A stretch of 64,000 nucleotides of DNA, taken from contig CAMQDS010000008.1 of the NCBI GenBank assembly GCA_946999645.1, forward strand, positions 34,248 to 98,247, written 5' to 3'. The stretch's first letter is position 1. The number at the start of each line of letters is the position of its first letter. The notes under the pieces are model-generated. The model did no database searches. It saw only the letters and a program-made list of their open reading frames with translations, and was not told the DNA's origin. The position numbers and the translations under genes are program-made. This document shows positions 1-9,143 of this stretch, piece after piece. This stretch comes from an uncultured Bacteroidales bacterium (lineage in GTDB: Bacteria > Bacteroidota > Bacteroidia > Bacteroidales > UBA932).

Positions 1-231
1 TAACTCTTTTTTTCTGAAAGCATTACAAATATAAAAAACATCTCATACATTAACTAACTACCTTAACTATATCATTATCGATTATTTCGATAGTCTATAA
101 TATTTAAAATCATCGTCCATATTTGGTATAAACAAATCGTTTGCAATTAAGTATTTATTTGTAGATTTTATTTATATTTAGGTTTACAATTATTTACCTT
201 AAAACTATATCTAACTCTATATTAAGACATT

Positions 232-1650
232 ATGAATAAAAAAATCATATATATTGCAATATTTGCAGGTATTTTTTCGGCTTGCAATCGTCATATTACT
301 TCCTATGGACCGGTACCGACAAAAAAGCAACTTGAATGGCAAAAGATGGAGATGAATATGTTTTGTCATTTTGGTCCTAATACCTTTTCTGGTGCAGAAT
401 GGGGAAACGGTAAAGAACCGGAAGATATGTTCAATCCTACTTCTCTTGATTGCAATCAATGGACAAAAGTAGCCAAATTGGCAGGTTTTGGAGGAATAAT
501 AATTACGGCAAAGCATCATGACGGATTTAGTCTTTGGCCAAATCCATACAGCACTCACACCGTATCGCAGAGTTTATGGAGGAATGGTAAAGGGGATGTA
601 TTGAAAGAACTGTCAGAAGCTTGTAAAAATGTAGGTATAAAGTTCGGAGTGTATTTATCACCATGGGATAGAAATCATCCAACTTATGGCACTGATAAGT
701 ATAATGAGGTGTATCGAAACACGTTGGACGACATTTATTCTAAATATGGGGATATTTTTGAGCATTGGTTTGACGGAGCCAATGGTGAAGGTCCTAATGG
801 GAAAAAGCAGGTTTACGATTGGACTATGTTTAATTCCGAAATACTTAAATATAGTCCTAATACTGTCATATTCAGTGATATAGGGCCTGATTGCCGTTGG
901 GTTGGAAATGAACGTGGAGTTGCTGGGAGGACAAATTGGTCTACACTGAACATATCAGGATTTACACCTGGAGCTGGAGCTCCTCCTAAGGATACGTTAA
1001 ATTCTGGAAATATGAATGGAGAAGTATGGGTGCCTATAGAAACAGATGTCTCTATAAGAAAGGGCTGGTTTTATCATGCTGATGAGCATCCTCGCAGTCT
1101 AAAAGAATTACTTGATATATATTATACAAGCGTCGGCCGCAACAGTGTTCTTCTCCTAAATGTTCCTCCAGATACACGTGGACTAATCGCATCCGAAGAC
1201 TCATTACGATTGATTGAGTTCAAAGCAGCCTTAGATGATATATTTAAAGATAATCTTGCTAAGAATGCCAAAATTTCAGCATCATCTACATTTGGATGCA
1301 AATACAAAGCTAAAAACTTGTTAAAAGAAGATTATGATAAATATTGGGCAGCAAAAGAGAAAGACAAAACTGCAGAAATAACATTAAAACTTAATGGAGA
1401 AAAGAAATTCAACCGAATTTTGCTTGGAGAATACATTCCATTGGGTCAAAGAGTTGCAGCATTCCATATAGATATTTTGTGTAATGACAATACATGGAAG
1501 ACAGTTGCAACAGAAACCACAATAGGATATAAAAGAATAATTAAGATTGGAACTGTAAAGACAAGAGGAGTAAGAATTATAATAGATAAAACTCTTGCCT
1601 CCCCTATTCTAAATACAGTTGGTCTTTATTATGATAAATTTACAGATTAA
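232..1650 (+). CDS. GH29 alpha-L-fucosidase, lipoprotein
   Basis: Predicted exo-alpha-L-fucosidase that removes fucose from glycans in the periplasm or at the cell surface. A hydrophobic leader ends in a lipobox with Cys at about residue 18. The catalytic TIM barrel spans roughly residues 25-340. It contains the GH29 hallmark HHDGF (about 95-99) followed by a WPNPYSTHTV-like segment, and WFDGANG (about 179-185), whose Asp is the expected nucleophile. Residues from about 350 to the end look like an F5/8-type (CBM32-like) beta-sandwich. The 472-aa length suits a GH29 enzyme with an appended binding domain. It is followed after 20 bp by a small thioredoxin-fold gene, so the two may be co-transcribed. 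No clear promoter is visible in the 231 bases upstream. The family call is firm; linkage specificity cannot be read from sequence. Confidence 0.9.
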   Translation: MNKKIIYIAIFAGIFSACNRHITSYGPVPTKKQLEWQKMEMNMFCHFGPNTFSGAEWGNGKEPEDMFNPTSLDCNQWTKVAKLAGFGGIIITAKHHDGFSLWPNPYSTHTVSQSLWRNGKGDVLKELSEACKNVGIKFGVYLSPWDRNHPTYGTDKYNEVYRNTLDDIYSKYGDIFEHWFDGANGEGPNGKKQVYDWTMFNSEILKYSPNTVIFSDIGPDCRWVGNERGVAGRTNWSTLNISGFTPGAGAPPKDTLNSGNMNGEVWVPIETDVSIRKGWFYHADEHPRSLKELLDIYYTSVGRNSVLLLNVPPDTRGLIASEDSLRLIEFKAALDDIFKDNLAKNAKISASSTFGCKYKAKNLLKEDYDKYWAAKEKDKTAEITLKLNGEKKFNRILLGEYIPLGQRVAAFHIDILCNDNTWKTVATETTIGYKRIIKIGTVKTRGVRIIIDKTLASPILNTVGLYYDKFTD

Positions 1651-1670
1651 TAAATTAAAAAATCAGAATT

Positions 1671-1967
1671 ATGATTACTGTCTATGTAATGAATACTTGT
1701 CCAGACTGTACTTATATTGAAGAACAAATTAAGGACAATCCTAATTTTAAAATAATTGATATAGGAGAACATGTACACAATCTCAAAGCATTTTTATCTT
1801 TGAGGGATAATCACGAAGCCTTTAAAAAGGTTCGTGAAAGAGGAACGGTAGGTATTCCTGCCTTTGTCCTTGAAAATGGAGATGTTACTCTTCGTGCAGA
1901 AGAAGTTGGACTTATATCTCGTAAAAAAGGACTATCATGCAACCTTGATAATCGAGAAGGTTGCTGA
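1671..1967 (+). CDS. small glutaredoxin/thioredoxin-fold protein
   Basis: A 98-aa cytosolic protein starting with a beta strand (MITVYVMN) followed by a CPDC redox motif at about residues 10-13, then a region containing GIPAFV. That cis-Pro-containing segment is typical of glutaredoxin-like folds. Family members use the CxxC pair for thiol-disulfide exchange, although some Bacteroidetes members are uncharacterised. No signal peptide. The C-terminus ends in a further Cys. The gene lies 20 bp behind the fucosidase and converges with the outer-membrane protein gene on the other strand, 16 bp away. The fold is likely; the substrate is unknown. Confidence 0.75.
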   Translation: MITVYVMNTCPDCTYIEEQIKDNPNFKIIDIGEHVHNLKAFLSLRDNHEAFKKVRERGTVGIPAFVLENGDVTLRAEEVGLISRKKGLSCNLDNREGC

Positions 1968-1983
1968 GTTAGAACCAAAAGAT

Positions 1984-2667
1984 TTATATATCTCTTGGGG
2001 TACGGTAGAACAAGTCGGATTGAGCGCCTCCTCCGAAGGAAATGACAACACCGGCACTGAGCCATTGGCTCTGAAGTCCTGCCTCAACACAAACACCAAT
2101 CCTATCCGTTATAAAATAATCGGCTCCGGCTACAAAGCCGTAGTCGTATTTTATCTGTTTAGGTCTCTTGAAGTCTAACTCTTGTTTCATATTTGTAAAG
2201 CCTCCGAAGTCTATGCAGAAAAAACCTTTTGCATAAACATCGCAATGGTCAAACAGGGCATAATGGAAGGACAAGGTAGGACCTATTGGAATTTGAGTCC
2301 ATTCATACTGCCTATACTCAGTACCTTTTATGGGCTTTTTATTCTTTTCATCCCAACCTATTTGGACATCCTTCAGAGTTCTGTTTTCCCTTACTTTACC
2401 GTAGCCAAGGCTCCAGCCCGCACCCACAGTGCCACCAAAAGGAAGTTCATAGACACCTATCTCTCCCCTTAATCTAATCGCAGGGATAATGGAATGGATA
2501 TTATCTTTAAGATAAATCTTGTTATCAATGAAAGAACCTGTAAGACTCCAAAGTTGTGAGCCTCTCACAAAAACTATATCATTGATATTTCTCATCTTTA
2601 CAAGTTTCTGAGCAGATGCAGATAAAGATAAGCACATAATTAGAAGTGCTATAACATATTTTTTCAT
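1984..2667 (-). CDS. predicted outer-membrane beta-barrel-like protein
   Basis: 227 aa with a clear Sec signal peptide (positive N-terminus, hydrophobic core, cleavage after SASA-Q). The mature part alternates short amphipathic strands rich in aromatic and Gly residues (for example GGTVGAGWSLGYG and YGFVAGADYF), as in small outer-membrane barrels. The last strands (LSAGVVISFGGG) are followed by a short polar tail rather than the classical terminal aromatic. It lies 7 bp downstream of another exported protein on the same strand, so the pair is probably one operon. No specific family was recognised. Confidence 0.6.
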   Translation of the reverse strand: MKKYVIALLIMCLSLSASAQKLVKMRNINDIVFVRGSQLWSLTGSFIDNKIYLKDNIHSIIPAIRLRGEIGVYELPFGGTVGAGWSLGYGKVRENRTLKDVQIGWDEKNKKPIKGTEYRQYEWTQIPIGPTLSFHYALFDHCDVYAKGFFCIDFGGFTNMKQELDFKRPKQIKYDYGFVAGADYFITDRIGVCVEAGLQSQWLSAGVVISFGGGAQSDLFYRTPRDI

Positions 2668-2674
2668 ACTTCAA

Positions 2675-3343
2675 TTATTTTCGATTGACAAGCACATCAT
2701 TCAATATTGGCATTATCATTTCAGGATGCTCTAAGAACTCCTTTCTGCCTATCTTACCGTTTTCAAACATCTCTATGATTTCAGGATAATCCTTAAAAAT
2801 AAATTTCATAGCAGATTTAAGCCCTACTACAATCCCGTCAGAGGCAAACCAGTACGGCTGTGCGACCTCTTCTCCCTTCACTCTGTACAGGTATTTGTAT
2901 GTATTCCTATAATAAGTAGTTGTAGCATTGGTTGTAGCATCGACGCAAGGCATAACATAGCCTATTAATTTCTCTCCCTCATAAATTTTCCTCAGAAGGA
3001 CTGGAGCCTTATATTCCTTGCGTCTTGAAATAAGGTTTGGAACTTTTTTTATTGCCCTGCAAGGCACATAAAGGATTTCTTTCTGATCTTCTGTCAGAGC
3101 AGGATAAACCAAAGAGATTATGTCCTTGGTTTCATACTCACAATATGCTCCCTTAGGTGTCTCGCTAACACCGACTTTCATAGCACCGTCCATCAGTGAT
3201 GTTCTAATGTAGCCGTTAATAACCTTACCGTCTTTAAGGGTAAGAATAACTTTGTAATCATCGTCGCCTTTCGCATTTACAGAAAGCTGTACACTACAAA
3301 ATAGAGTAAAGGCAGCAGCAACCAAAAATAAAATCCTTTTCAT
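2675..3343 (-). CDS. exported hypothetical protein
   Basis: 222 aa with an N-terminal signal peptide (MKRILFLVAAAFTLFCSV, cleavage near VNA-KG). The mature N-terminus reads like a small beta domain (VILTLKDGKVINGYIR), followed by a mixed alpha/beta region and an acidic, helix-forming C-terminus. I recognise no catalytic motif. It is the upstream partner of the beta-barrel-like protein 7 bp away and may be periplasmic. The start is fixed by the signal peptide. Confidence 0.6.
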   Translation of the reverse strand: MKRILFLVAAAFTLFCSVQLSVNAKGDDDYKVILTLKDGKVINGYIRTSLMDGAMKVGVSETPKGAYCEYETKDIISLVYPALTEDQKEILYVPCRAIKKVPNLISRRKEYKAPVLLRKIYEGEKLIGYVMPCVDATTNATTTYYRNTYKYLYRVKGEEVAQPYWFASDGIVVGLKSAMKFIFKDYPEIIEMFENGKIGRKEFLEHPEMIMPILNDVLVNRK

Positions 3344-3396
3344 AAAAATGTATTTAATTTATTTATAGTAAATTTCTTAATTTACATTAAGTTATA

Positions 3397-5385
3397 TTAC
3401 TTTGTCCATTCCCAATGTCCTCCGAATTTGTCATCAACCCATTTCGTATTGGATGGTCTTTTGCCTACCCACAGAGCATAGTTGTCAGCCTGACTATAAA
3501 TTATAGATTCACCTACGGTAACTTCATACATATAATTTCCGTCACCCAAATCCTTTAATTTGAATTTAGACTTGTCAAAGATAGGACTTTTTTCCAAGTA
3601 TTGAGGGTCTCCGATTGCCTTGGAACTCCACATCTTGCTCTTTACTACAGCGTCAGGAATCTGTCCAGAGAAATGACACCCCCACAGACATACACCCTCA
3701 CCTGGCAACTTTTTCAACCATTCAGGAATAGTGCCGTGAAGACCAGTACCTTCAAAATCGAGAGCTTTCATTTTATTCTCTGAATTGTTCATAAGATCAT
3801 TAAGACCCTTCCACTCTTTGATATCGATATCTATTTTATCAAATGCTAAAGAAATTTTTTCAAGTTTTTTAAGGTTTCTTATGCTGTCAGGAAGTTTTTT
3901 AAAGTGAAAGTAAGGAGTAATTATAAGTTCCCTTAGTTCCGTCAGTTTACCTATATCCTCAGAAATGACGCCTGAGAACTTTGGCTGGTCTGAGGTAAAA
4001 CTCAATCCTATACATCTTCCCATTCCACCTTTCTCAGACCATTCGCTTCCATACCACTTATCTTTAGGTACATCTGTACCCCAATTTTTGTAGGAACCAC
4101 CTTCTACTCCATTCTCTTCCCACTCCTGCATATTCATTGATTTAGCAATAGCAATAAGAGCATCGCGGTCAGTATCATTGTTTCCATTGTTCTTATCTTG
4201 TACTATGACAAGGCTCTTCTCTAAAAGTCCCTCCGTATCCTTCACTGTAATCTTTGAAGTTCTATTTTCCCAAAGAGTATTCTCGCTGACAGTGAAACTG
4301 ATAAGATTCTTTTTCTTTTCGGTTATTGTTACTGCTCCTTCGGTACTTACCACAAAGTCGAGGTTCGTGTTCACTTCTACCTGTCCTTTGAACTGCTTAG
4401 AGTCCAGTTTCATATTTTCCTGTTTAAGGTTCAGATATGCCAATTTCAGTTTTACCTCTTTCTGACTTTCACCAGCATTGTTTTTTGCTTTTAGGGTTAA
4501 TTCTTCAAACTCCCCTGCATTCTCTTTTGCTTTTACAATAATCTTCCCTGATTTTTTTCCAGGACCAAGTTCAAGTTTTGCTTCAATTCCAGGTGTAGTT
4601 TGTACCGTCACCTCATCTATGTCTGTATCGCAGGCAATCGTGAACGGCATTTCGTTGCTTCTGTTACACTTTTTTGGATATATAATGTTCGATTTTACAC
4701 TGATTACAGGGACTGCAGGTGCGACTGGACTCTTCCCGAATTCGAATGTTATTTTCACTTCACATTCCTTGCGTCCGTCAGAGAACACAAGTGTTCCTTC
4801 AATCTTTTTTTCCTCTTTAATCGAAGTATCGAAAGAGATAACCCCTTTAGAATTCTTCTTGTCAAAGTTATTTGACAATTTAAGTCCTTGTATTTCTTTT
4901 TTAAAACTTACTTTCACTGGTCCCTTCGCATTGTGGACAGAATATTTGAGTTCTACTTTTCGCCCGGCAATTATGGAAAGTTTGTCGCTTTCTGCTGAGA
5001 CAGAAAAAGAAGTCTTATCTGGGAAAAGGTCTATCGTTAAGTCTTTGGTTATAGTATTTTTACTGTCCTTGAATACCACCTTTACTCCAACGGATTCTTG
5101 TTTATCTCTTGACGATGTAAATTTTAGTTTTCCGCTCTGCTTGTCGACACGGATGTCCTCAAATAAGACTCCTTCTGGAAGTCCTGTAACACTTACTTTA
5201 AGTTCTCCGTCGGCATCTGTAAAGGTATAATTTACTGTTACCGTTTCATCATAGGCCAGTTCGATTTTCTGTGAAGAAATCTTAACAGACATAGGCAAGT
5301 CTTCTTTTTCTTTTCTACATGAAACTACTACTACTGATAAAAGAAGAAAGTAAATGAGAGTTAATTTTCTAATGATTATTTGCAT
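3397..5385 (-). CDS. surface lipoprotein with Ig-like domains and C-terminal leucine-rich repeats
   Basis: 662 aa. The signal peptide ends in a lipobox (VVVSC, Cys about 23), so the protein is probably anchored to the outer membrane and may be surface exposed. Residues about 30-400 form repeated beta-sandwich-like units: YTFTDADG-type strands, SVKISSQKIEL, then a second and third similar unit. A region from about 405 (ALIAIAKSMNMQEW) introduces leucine-rich repeats at about 470-590 (ISEDIGKLTELRELIIT, LPDSIRNLKKLEKISL, GTIPEWLKKLP). It ends in EWTK. The function is unknown; adhesion or ligand binding is the usual guess for this architecture. A decayed paralogue lies at 60,511-61,397. Confidence 0.7.
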   Translation of the reverse strand: MQIIIRKLTLIYFLLLSVVVVSCRKEKEDLPMSVKISSQKIELAYDETVTVNYTFTDADGELKVSVTGLPEGVLFEDIRVDKQSGKLKFTSSRDKQESVGVKVVFKDSKNTITKDLTIDLFPDKTSFSVSAESDKLSIIAGRKVELKYSVHNAKGPVKVSFKKEIQGLKLSNNFDKKNSKGVISFDTSIKEEKKIEGTLVFSDGRKECEVKITFEFGKSPVAPAVPVISVKSNIIYPKKCNRSNEMPFTIACDTDIDEVTVQTTPGIEAKLELGPGKKSGKIIVKAKENAGEFEELTLKAKNNAGESQKEVKLKLAYLNLKQENMKLDSKQFKGQVEVNTNLDFVVSTEGAVTITEKKKNLISFTVSENTLWENRTSKITVKDTEGLLEKSLVIVQDKNNGNNDTDRDALIAIAKSMNMQEWEENGVEGGSYKNWGTDVPKDKWYGSEWSEKGGMGRCIGLSFTSDQPKFSGVISEDIGKLTELRELIITPYFHFKKLPDSIRNLKKLEKISLAFDKIDIDIKEWKGLNDLMNNSENKMKALDFEGTGLHGTIPEWLKKLPGEGVCLWGCHFSGQIPDAVVKSKMWSSKAIGDPQYLEKSPIFDKSKFKLKDLGDGNYMYEVTVGESIIYSQADNYALWVGKRPSNTKWVDDKFGGHWEWTK

Positions 5386-5448
5386 AAATTTAGATGTAAA
5401 ATTTTAATTATTAAGTTGTTATGTTGTTTATTATTATACTATAAAATT

Positions 5449-5456
5449 CAAAGATA
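5449..5456 (-). promoter_or_regulatory. candidate -7 box upstream of the LRR lipoprotein
   Basis: Read on the minus strand this is TATCTTTG, matching the Bacteroidetes -7 consensus TAnnTTTG, about 64 bp before the start codon at 5,385. No convincing -33 TTTG is seen at the right distance, so this is tentative. Confidence 0.4.
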
Positions 5457-5550
5457 CTAAATTATTTTGTTTTTATAGATTAGCATAGTTTCCCTGCAGA
5501 CCTTCTTAATGTTCAGTCACATTTATTCGAAGCCTGACCAGTTATGCGTT

Positions 5551-6228
5551 CTATATTAGTTTAATGGAATTGATAATTCGACCACATTGGATGCCCTCAC
5601 GCCGTGCTGAGAAATAAGCCTCGGTGGTGTAGGTGTCAATTCCGCAGACATGAATGTTTTCAGCAGGGATTCCAGCATGCTCCAGCAGCCAGCGGTTTGC
5701 TTTGAAAAGGTCTATGTGATGTCCGCCAGACATAGGTGTATTATCACCAGCACCACGGAAAGACCAAATGTCATCTATGGGAAATCCAGTTTCCTTGAAT
5801 TGCGTAGCTACTTCTTCCCCAACTTGGAAACTGTCAGGTCCGATACCTGGACCAATGACCGCTTTCATATCGCCTGGACGACACTTGAAGGCATTTATCA
5901 TCTCAGTAATAGTTCCTTGAACGATATGCAGCACGGTTCCTTTCCATCCTGCATGTATAGCGGCAACAACCCGTTTCACTGGATCGTAAAGCAGTATTGG
6001 CACGCAATCGGCAGTGCGTACTCCGATAGCTACGCCAGGGAGATTGGTGATAAAGGCATCGTACCCTTCTAGTTCCTCCCTCGTCATGCCTGGTTTTCTT
6101 ATAATTGCAACACGGCTACCATGAACCTGATGACCTTGAGTCACTTCATAGGGAAGGACAGCATCCCGCTGCGTGGAAAATGCTACCACGCCAGCCCCCA
6201 TGTCATATTTCAACAAAGCATCGAACAT
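5551..6228 (-). CDS. pgeF: peptidoglycan editing factor / purine nucleoside phosphorylase (YfiH, 'laccase-domain')
   Basis: 225 aa, close to the usual length of the YfiH/PgeF family. These cytosolic enzymes act on purine nucleosides and in some bacteria prevent mis-incorporation of Ser into peptidoglycan precursors. Zinc-site signatures are visible: QGHQVHGSRV (about 31-40), ADCVPILLYD (about 73-82), and AIHAGWKGT (about 90-98), which supplies a His of the active site. A C-terminal YFSARR motif is also typical of the family. The gene is GC-richer than the core genes. Its first seven codons and about 55 bp of upstream DNA are duplicated at 22,510-22,585 (separate entry). Confidence 0.88.
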   Translation of the reverse strand: MFDALLKYDMGAGVVAFSTQRDAVLPYEVTQGHQVHGSRVAIIRKPGMTREELEGYDAFITNLPGVAIGVRTADCVPILLYDPVKRVVAAIHAGWKGTVLHIVQGTITEMINAFKCRPGDMKAVIGPGIGPDSFQVGEEVATQFKETGFPIDDIWSFRGAGDNTPMSGGHHIDLFKANRWLLEHAGIPAENIHVCGIDTYTTEAYFSARREGIQCGRIINSIKLI

Positions 6229-6284
6229 AATTCCAAATTTAGTAATAAATGATCATAGTTTATATGAGTATTATGATTATTCTG
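6208..6284. repeat. 77-bp direct repeat, copy A (pgeF 5' end and upstream)
   Basis: This segment covers the first seven codons of pgeF and the leader upstream. It aligns base for base with 22,510-22,585 in the same orientation, with about seven mismatches. The copies bracket the Fic, ATPase and GC-rich SusCD locus. Confidence 0.8.
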
Positions 6285-6302
6285 TGAATAACCCGCACTT
6301 TC
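6284..6302. repeat. 19-bp direct repeat flanking fic, copy 1
   Basis: GTGAATAACCCGCACTTTC, identical to 7,531-7,549. The two copies bracket the Fic gene exactly in its intergenic flanks. Confidence 0.8.
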
Positions 6303-6320
6303 ACCGAATAATATTCGGTG
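6302..6320. repeat. perfect palindrome downstream of fic
   Basis: A 19-base palindrome with arms CACCGAATA / TATTCGGTG around one central base. It sits next to repeat copy 1 and between fic (which ends here) and the start of pgeF. It could be a protein-binding site or a weak terminator; there is no U-tract of note. Confidence 0.6.
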
Positions 6321-6388
6321 AATAAGAGAAACATTTGCCGAAACGAATAGTATGTTTCACTTATGAAACTGCTGAAACTTGAGTATGC

Positions 6389-7495
6389 CTATCCAATGAC
6401 AGTAGGCCCAATGACTAAGGAATAATTTGTGCTTCGACCGCCTTCATCGTTTTTCTTCAGCAGACCTTTATTCACAAGATCCCTGATGTCGTTGAGTGCC
6501 GTGTCCGTAGAACACTTGCAGATTTTTGCCCACTTGCCCGAAGTCAGTTTCCCGAAAAAGCCATCGAACTGCATATTTATAATCTTACGTTGCCGCTCGT
6601 TGACAGTTGTGTCTTTGTGGATTTCCCAGAAATGAGATTTGGCAAGAACGGATGAAAGAGTATCTTCTGTTGAGGTAAGAGCCTTCTCGAAACAGTCCAA
6701 GAACCACAGAAGCCATTCAGTAATGTCGCCATTGCCTTTCTGCGTCTTTTCAAGCACATTGTAATAGTCTTTCTGCATTATTTTTATTTCTTTGGACATA
6801 CTGTAGAAGCGTTTTGACGAGTGCTCGCTGCGAGAGAGCAGCATATCCGTAATGGCTCGTGCAATACGACCGTTCCCGTCATCAAAAGGGTGTATTGAAA
6901 TAAACCACAAATGGGCTATACCAGCCTTGATGACAGGATCTGTCCCCTCTTCCGCATTCACCCAACCGATGAACCGGTGCATTTCTTCTGGAATTCGTGC
7001 AGGCTCAGGAGCCTCGTAATGGACTTTTTCGTGCCCCATCGGACCGGATACTACCTGAATTTCCCCGGTGCGGTATCTGCCTGCCTCAATTGCATACAGA
7101 CCGCTTCTTCCAGTCGGGAACAAAACATTGTGCCATCCGAAAAGGCGTTCATCAGACAGAGGCTCTTCGTAATGCCGACTTGCGTCCATAAGCATTTCAA
7201 CTATTCCGTCTACATATCTCGATGATGGAACAAGTCCGGCAGTATCAATGCCCAATCGACGGGCAATGGACGAACGTACTTCCTCCATATTAAGAGCTTC
7301 ACCTTCAATCTCACAGGAGCGGACAAGTTCCAGTGACATTGTGGCGAGCATAGACTCGTCTTGGAAATCAAAGCCCAATGAAGTCATACGACCGAGTATC
7401 AGCCCTTGCATAGCCCTAACCGGGCCAAGTCTGTTCATCACCGCCTCTTTGTCGTAATTGAAGTTCCACCAATTTTTCCTTTGATGCAGATACAT
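6389..7495 (-). CDS. Fic family protein (DUF4172 plus Fic core), self-inhibited class
   Basis: 368 aa. Fic enzymes transfer AMP or related groups onto protein hydroxyls. The N-terminus (about 5-80) resembles DUF4172. Within it SCEIEG at about 60-65 fits the inhibitory S/T-xxx-E-G/N helix motif, suggesting built-in autoinhibition from the N-terminal side. The core motif HPFDDGNGRIAR at about 202-213 is canonical, including the catalytic His and the anion-binding Gly-Asn-Gly-Arg. The C-terminus (about 300-365) looks like a winged helix (NDIRDLVNKGLLKK). The gene stands alone, bracketed by 19-bp direct repeats and visibly GC-richer than the core, so acquisition by transfer is plausible. The target is unknown. 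Confidence 0.9.
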   Translation of the reverse strand: MYLHQRKNWWNFNYDKEAVMNRLGPVRAMQGLILGRMTSLGFDFQDESMLATMSLELVRSCEIEGEALNMEEVRSSIARRLGIDTAGLVPSSRYVDGIVEMLMDASRHYEEPLSDERLFGWHNVLFPTGRSGLYAIEAGRYRTGEIQVVSGPMGHEKVHYEAPEPARIPEEMHRFIGWVNAEEGTDPVIKAGIAHLWFISIHPFDDGNGRIARAITDMLLSRSEHSSKRFYSMSKEIKIMQKDYYNVLEKTQKGNGDITEWLLWFLDCFEKALTSTEDTLSSVLAKSHFWEIHKDTTVNERQRKIINMQFDGFFGKLTSGKWAKICKCSTDTALNDIRDLVNKGLLKKNDEGGRSTNYSLVIGPTVIG

Positions 7496-7530
7496 ATTCG
7501 AAGATTTTTAGTAAAGCTATGAAATTTTCG

Positions 7531-7549
7531 GTGAATAACCCGCACTTTC
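7531..7549. repeat. 19-bp direct repeat flanking fic, copy 2
   Basis: Identical to 6,284-6,302 and located 35 bp upstream of the fic start codon. Both copies have a GGTGAATAA-type sequence in the immediate neighbourhood. Confidence 0.8.
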
Positions 7550-7679
7550 CCGCCTCGCAAACACTTTAAGACTCAACTTATCAAATTTTATTACTATTTT
7601 TTCTTATTTTACACGCACACTATATTGATATTCAACAGTTTGCGACGTTCTGTTAAAATAAGGTATTTTTTTATGCTTA

Positions 7680-9143
7680 TTATGCATCATGCTCTGGAAG
7701 AAGGATCCGGTTGGATTTATCTTCAAAAAGGTATCGAGAGACCCAATAGGCATACAAGGCGGATGGAATAAAGAGGAACGTGTTGCCGTCAATAGTCGCA
7801 CTACCGCACTTAGATTTTGTGGTTACAATGATTTTACGTATTCCAGCATTTGCCGCCAGAAACTTCCTAAGCGATTTGAGTTGACCTGGGTCTTCGAAAA
7901 ACTTATCCGACCATTTGATTTCTGCAAGAGAAAATGCTTTCTGCGTAGCAGCTTCAACCCAAACAATGTCGACCTCCCCTTTATCTCTGCCATTGCTCCA
8001 ATTGGCATAATAGAAGTTAGTCTTGTCTCCGAGTATCCATTGGTCATAGATAGCCGTTTCCACCATTTCCCCGCAAGCATCGTCGTTTTCGCTTATTGGC
8101 GTGTAAAGGGCGCAGCGCAATGTAGGATTAGTGAGATATATTTTCATCGATGTGACACGCTGCATTTTCCTTGCATTCTGGTCAATGCGATTCACTACCT
8201 TTATCAGGAATGCAGCCTCCAGATATTCAAGATACTTCCTTATTGTATCTTTTCTTATACCGACCTCGCTTGATAGAGTCTCATAAGAGAACTCATTGCC
8301 ACTGCGGAACGCAATATGGAGAAAGAGTTTGTTAAGTTCCTGAATATCAGAAATGCCATAGAGGCTTGGAATGTCTCGAAGCAAGACTTTTTCAACAATA
8401 TCGTTCTTTATATATTGACCCGGATTTTCCCTGATTTTCTCTGAAAAAACGACCTCAGGATAACCCCCGTAGTTTATATAATCAAAGAAATATTTATTCA
8501 ATTTATCAATATCCAGCGTATCGTAGGGGCAGATTGAAGGATCGTTAATCTCCACAACACAACCATCCATTCCTTGGAGGCGGAGAAATTCAAAGAACGT
8601 CAATGGTGGAAGCATGAAATCCGTGAATCTGCCGGCACCGCTCTCGTTGCTCTTCATCTTTAATGCAGCCGCGGCTGAACCTGACGCAACGAATTTGGTC
8701 TTGCGGTATGTATCGACCATGGATTTAAGATGGACTTCCCAATCCTTCAAGTATTGGATTTCATCATAAAAGACGAAGAACCCGTCCACATCCTCATTGT
8801 GAAGAGATGATCGTGCATATGAGAACAATTCATCGAGAGAAACATTACTGTAAATCGGGGTGTCTATTGACATATATATGATTTTCCGGGGATCAACTCC
8901 ACTATCAATCAACCGCTTGATTGAGTGATAGATCATAACTGTCTTTCCGACGCGTCTCGGTCCCATCAAAATGGCAGCCCTACGCAGTGAAAGATCTGCC
9001 ACGATCGGATAGAAGAGGTCTATATAAGGTCGGCGGGGCATTAAATCATAGTCATCCGCTATCTTACCGGTAGACCACCATGGGTTGTCAAAAACAAGCC
9101 TTTTTATAATCTGCTCTTTCTGTTGCTGGTCGTATTTGCTCAC
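7680..9143 (-). CDS. AAA-type ATPase with C-terminal DUF4143
   Basis: 487 aa. Walker A is GPRRVGKT at about residues 61-68, and a Walker B-like FFVFYDEIQYL lies near 124-134. A winged-helix-like segment (YETLSSEVGIRKDTIRKYL) follows, then a C-terminal DUF4143-type nuclease-like region (GEVDIVWVE...FSLAEIKWSD), where D-x-V and E-x-K resemble a PD-(D/E)xK core. These ATP-binding proteins are common in Bacteroidales, often as isolated accessory genes, and their role is not established. The intergenic DNA on both sides is AT-rich and there is no obvious operon partner. Confidence 0.85.
   Translation of the reverse strand: MSKYDQQQKEQIIKRLVFDNPWWSTGKIADDYDLMPRRPYIDLFYPIVADLSLRRAAILMGPRRVGKTVMIYHSIKRLIDSGVDPRKIIYMSIDTPIYSNVSLDELFSYARSSLHNEDVDGFFVFYDEIQYLKDWEVHLKSMVDTYRKTKFVASGSAAAALKMKSNESGAGRFTDFMLPPLTFFEFLRLQGMDGCVVEINDPSICPYDTLDIDKLNKYFFDYINYGGYPEVVFSEKIRENPGQYIKNDIVEKVLLRDIPSLYGISDIQELNKLFLHIAFRSGNEFSYETLSSEVGIRKDTIRKYLEYLEAAFLIKVVNRIDQNARKMQRVTSMKIYLTNPTLRCALYTPISENDDACGEMVETAIYDQWILGDKTNFYYANWSNGRDKGEVDIVWVEAATQKAFSLAEIKWSDKFFEDPGQLKSLRKFLAANAGIRKIIVTTKSKCGSATIDGNTFLFIPSALYAYWVSRYLFEDKSNRILLPEHDA

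Noticed and set aside
97..231. Promoter for the alpha-fucosidase
   Set aside because: The region is AT-rich with several TTTG words, but no TAnnTTTG with a properly spaced -33 could be found.
4478..5230. 250-codon open frame on the plus strand
   Set aside because: It is entirely antisense to the LRR lipoprotein gene, has no ribosome site and its composition mirrors the gene on the other strand.
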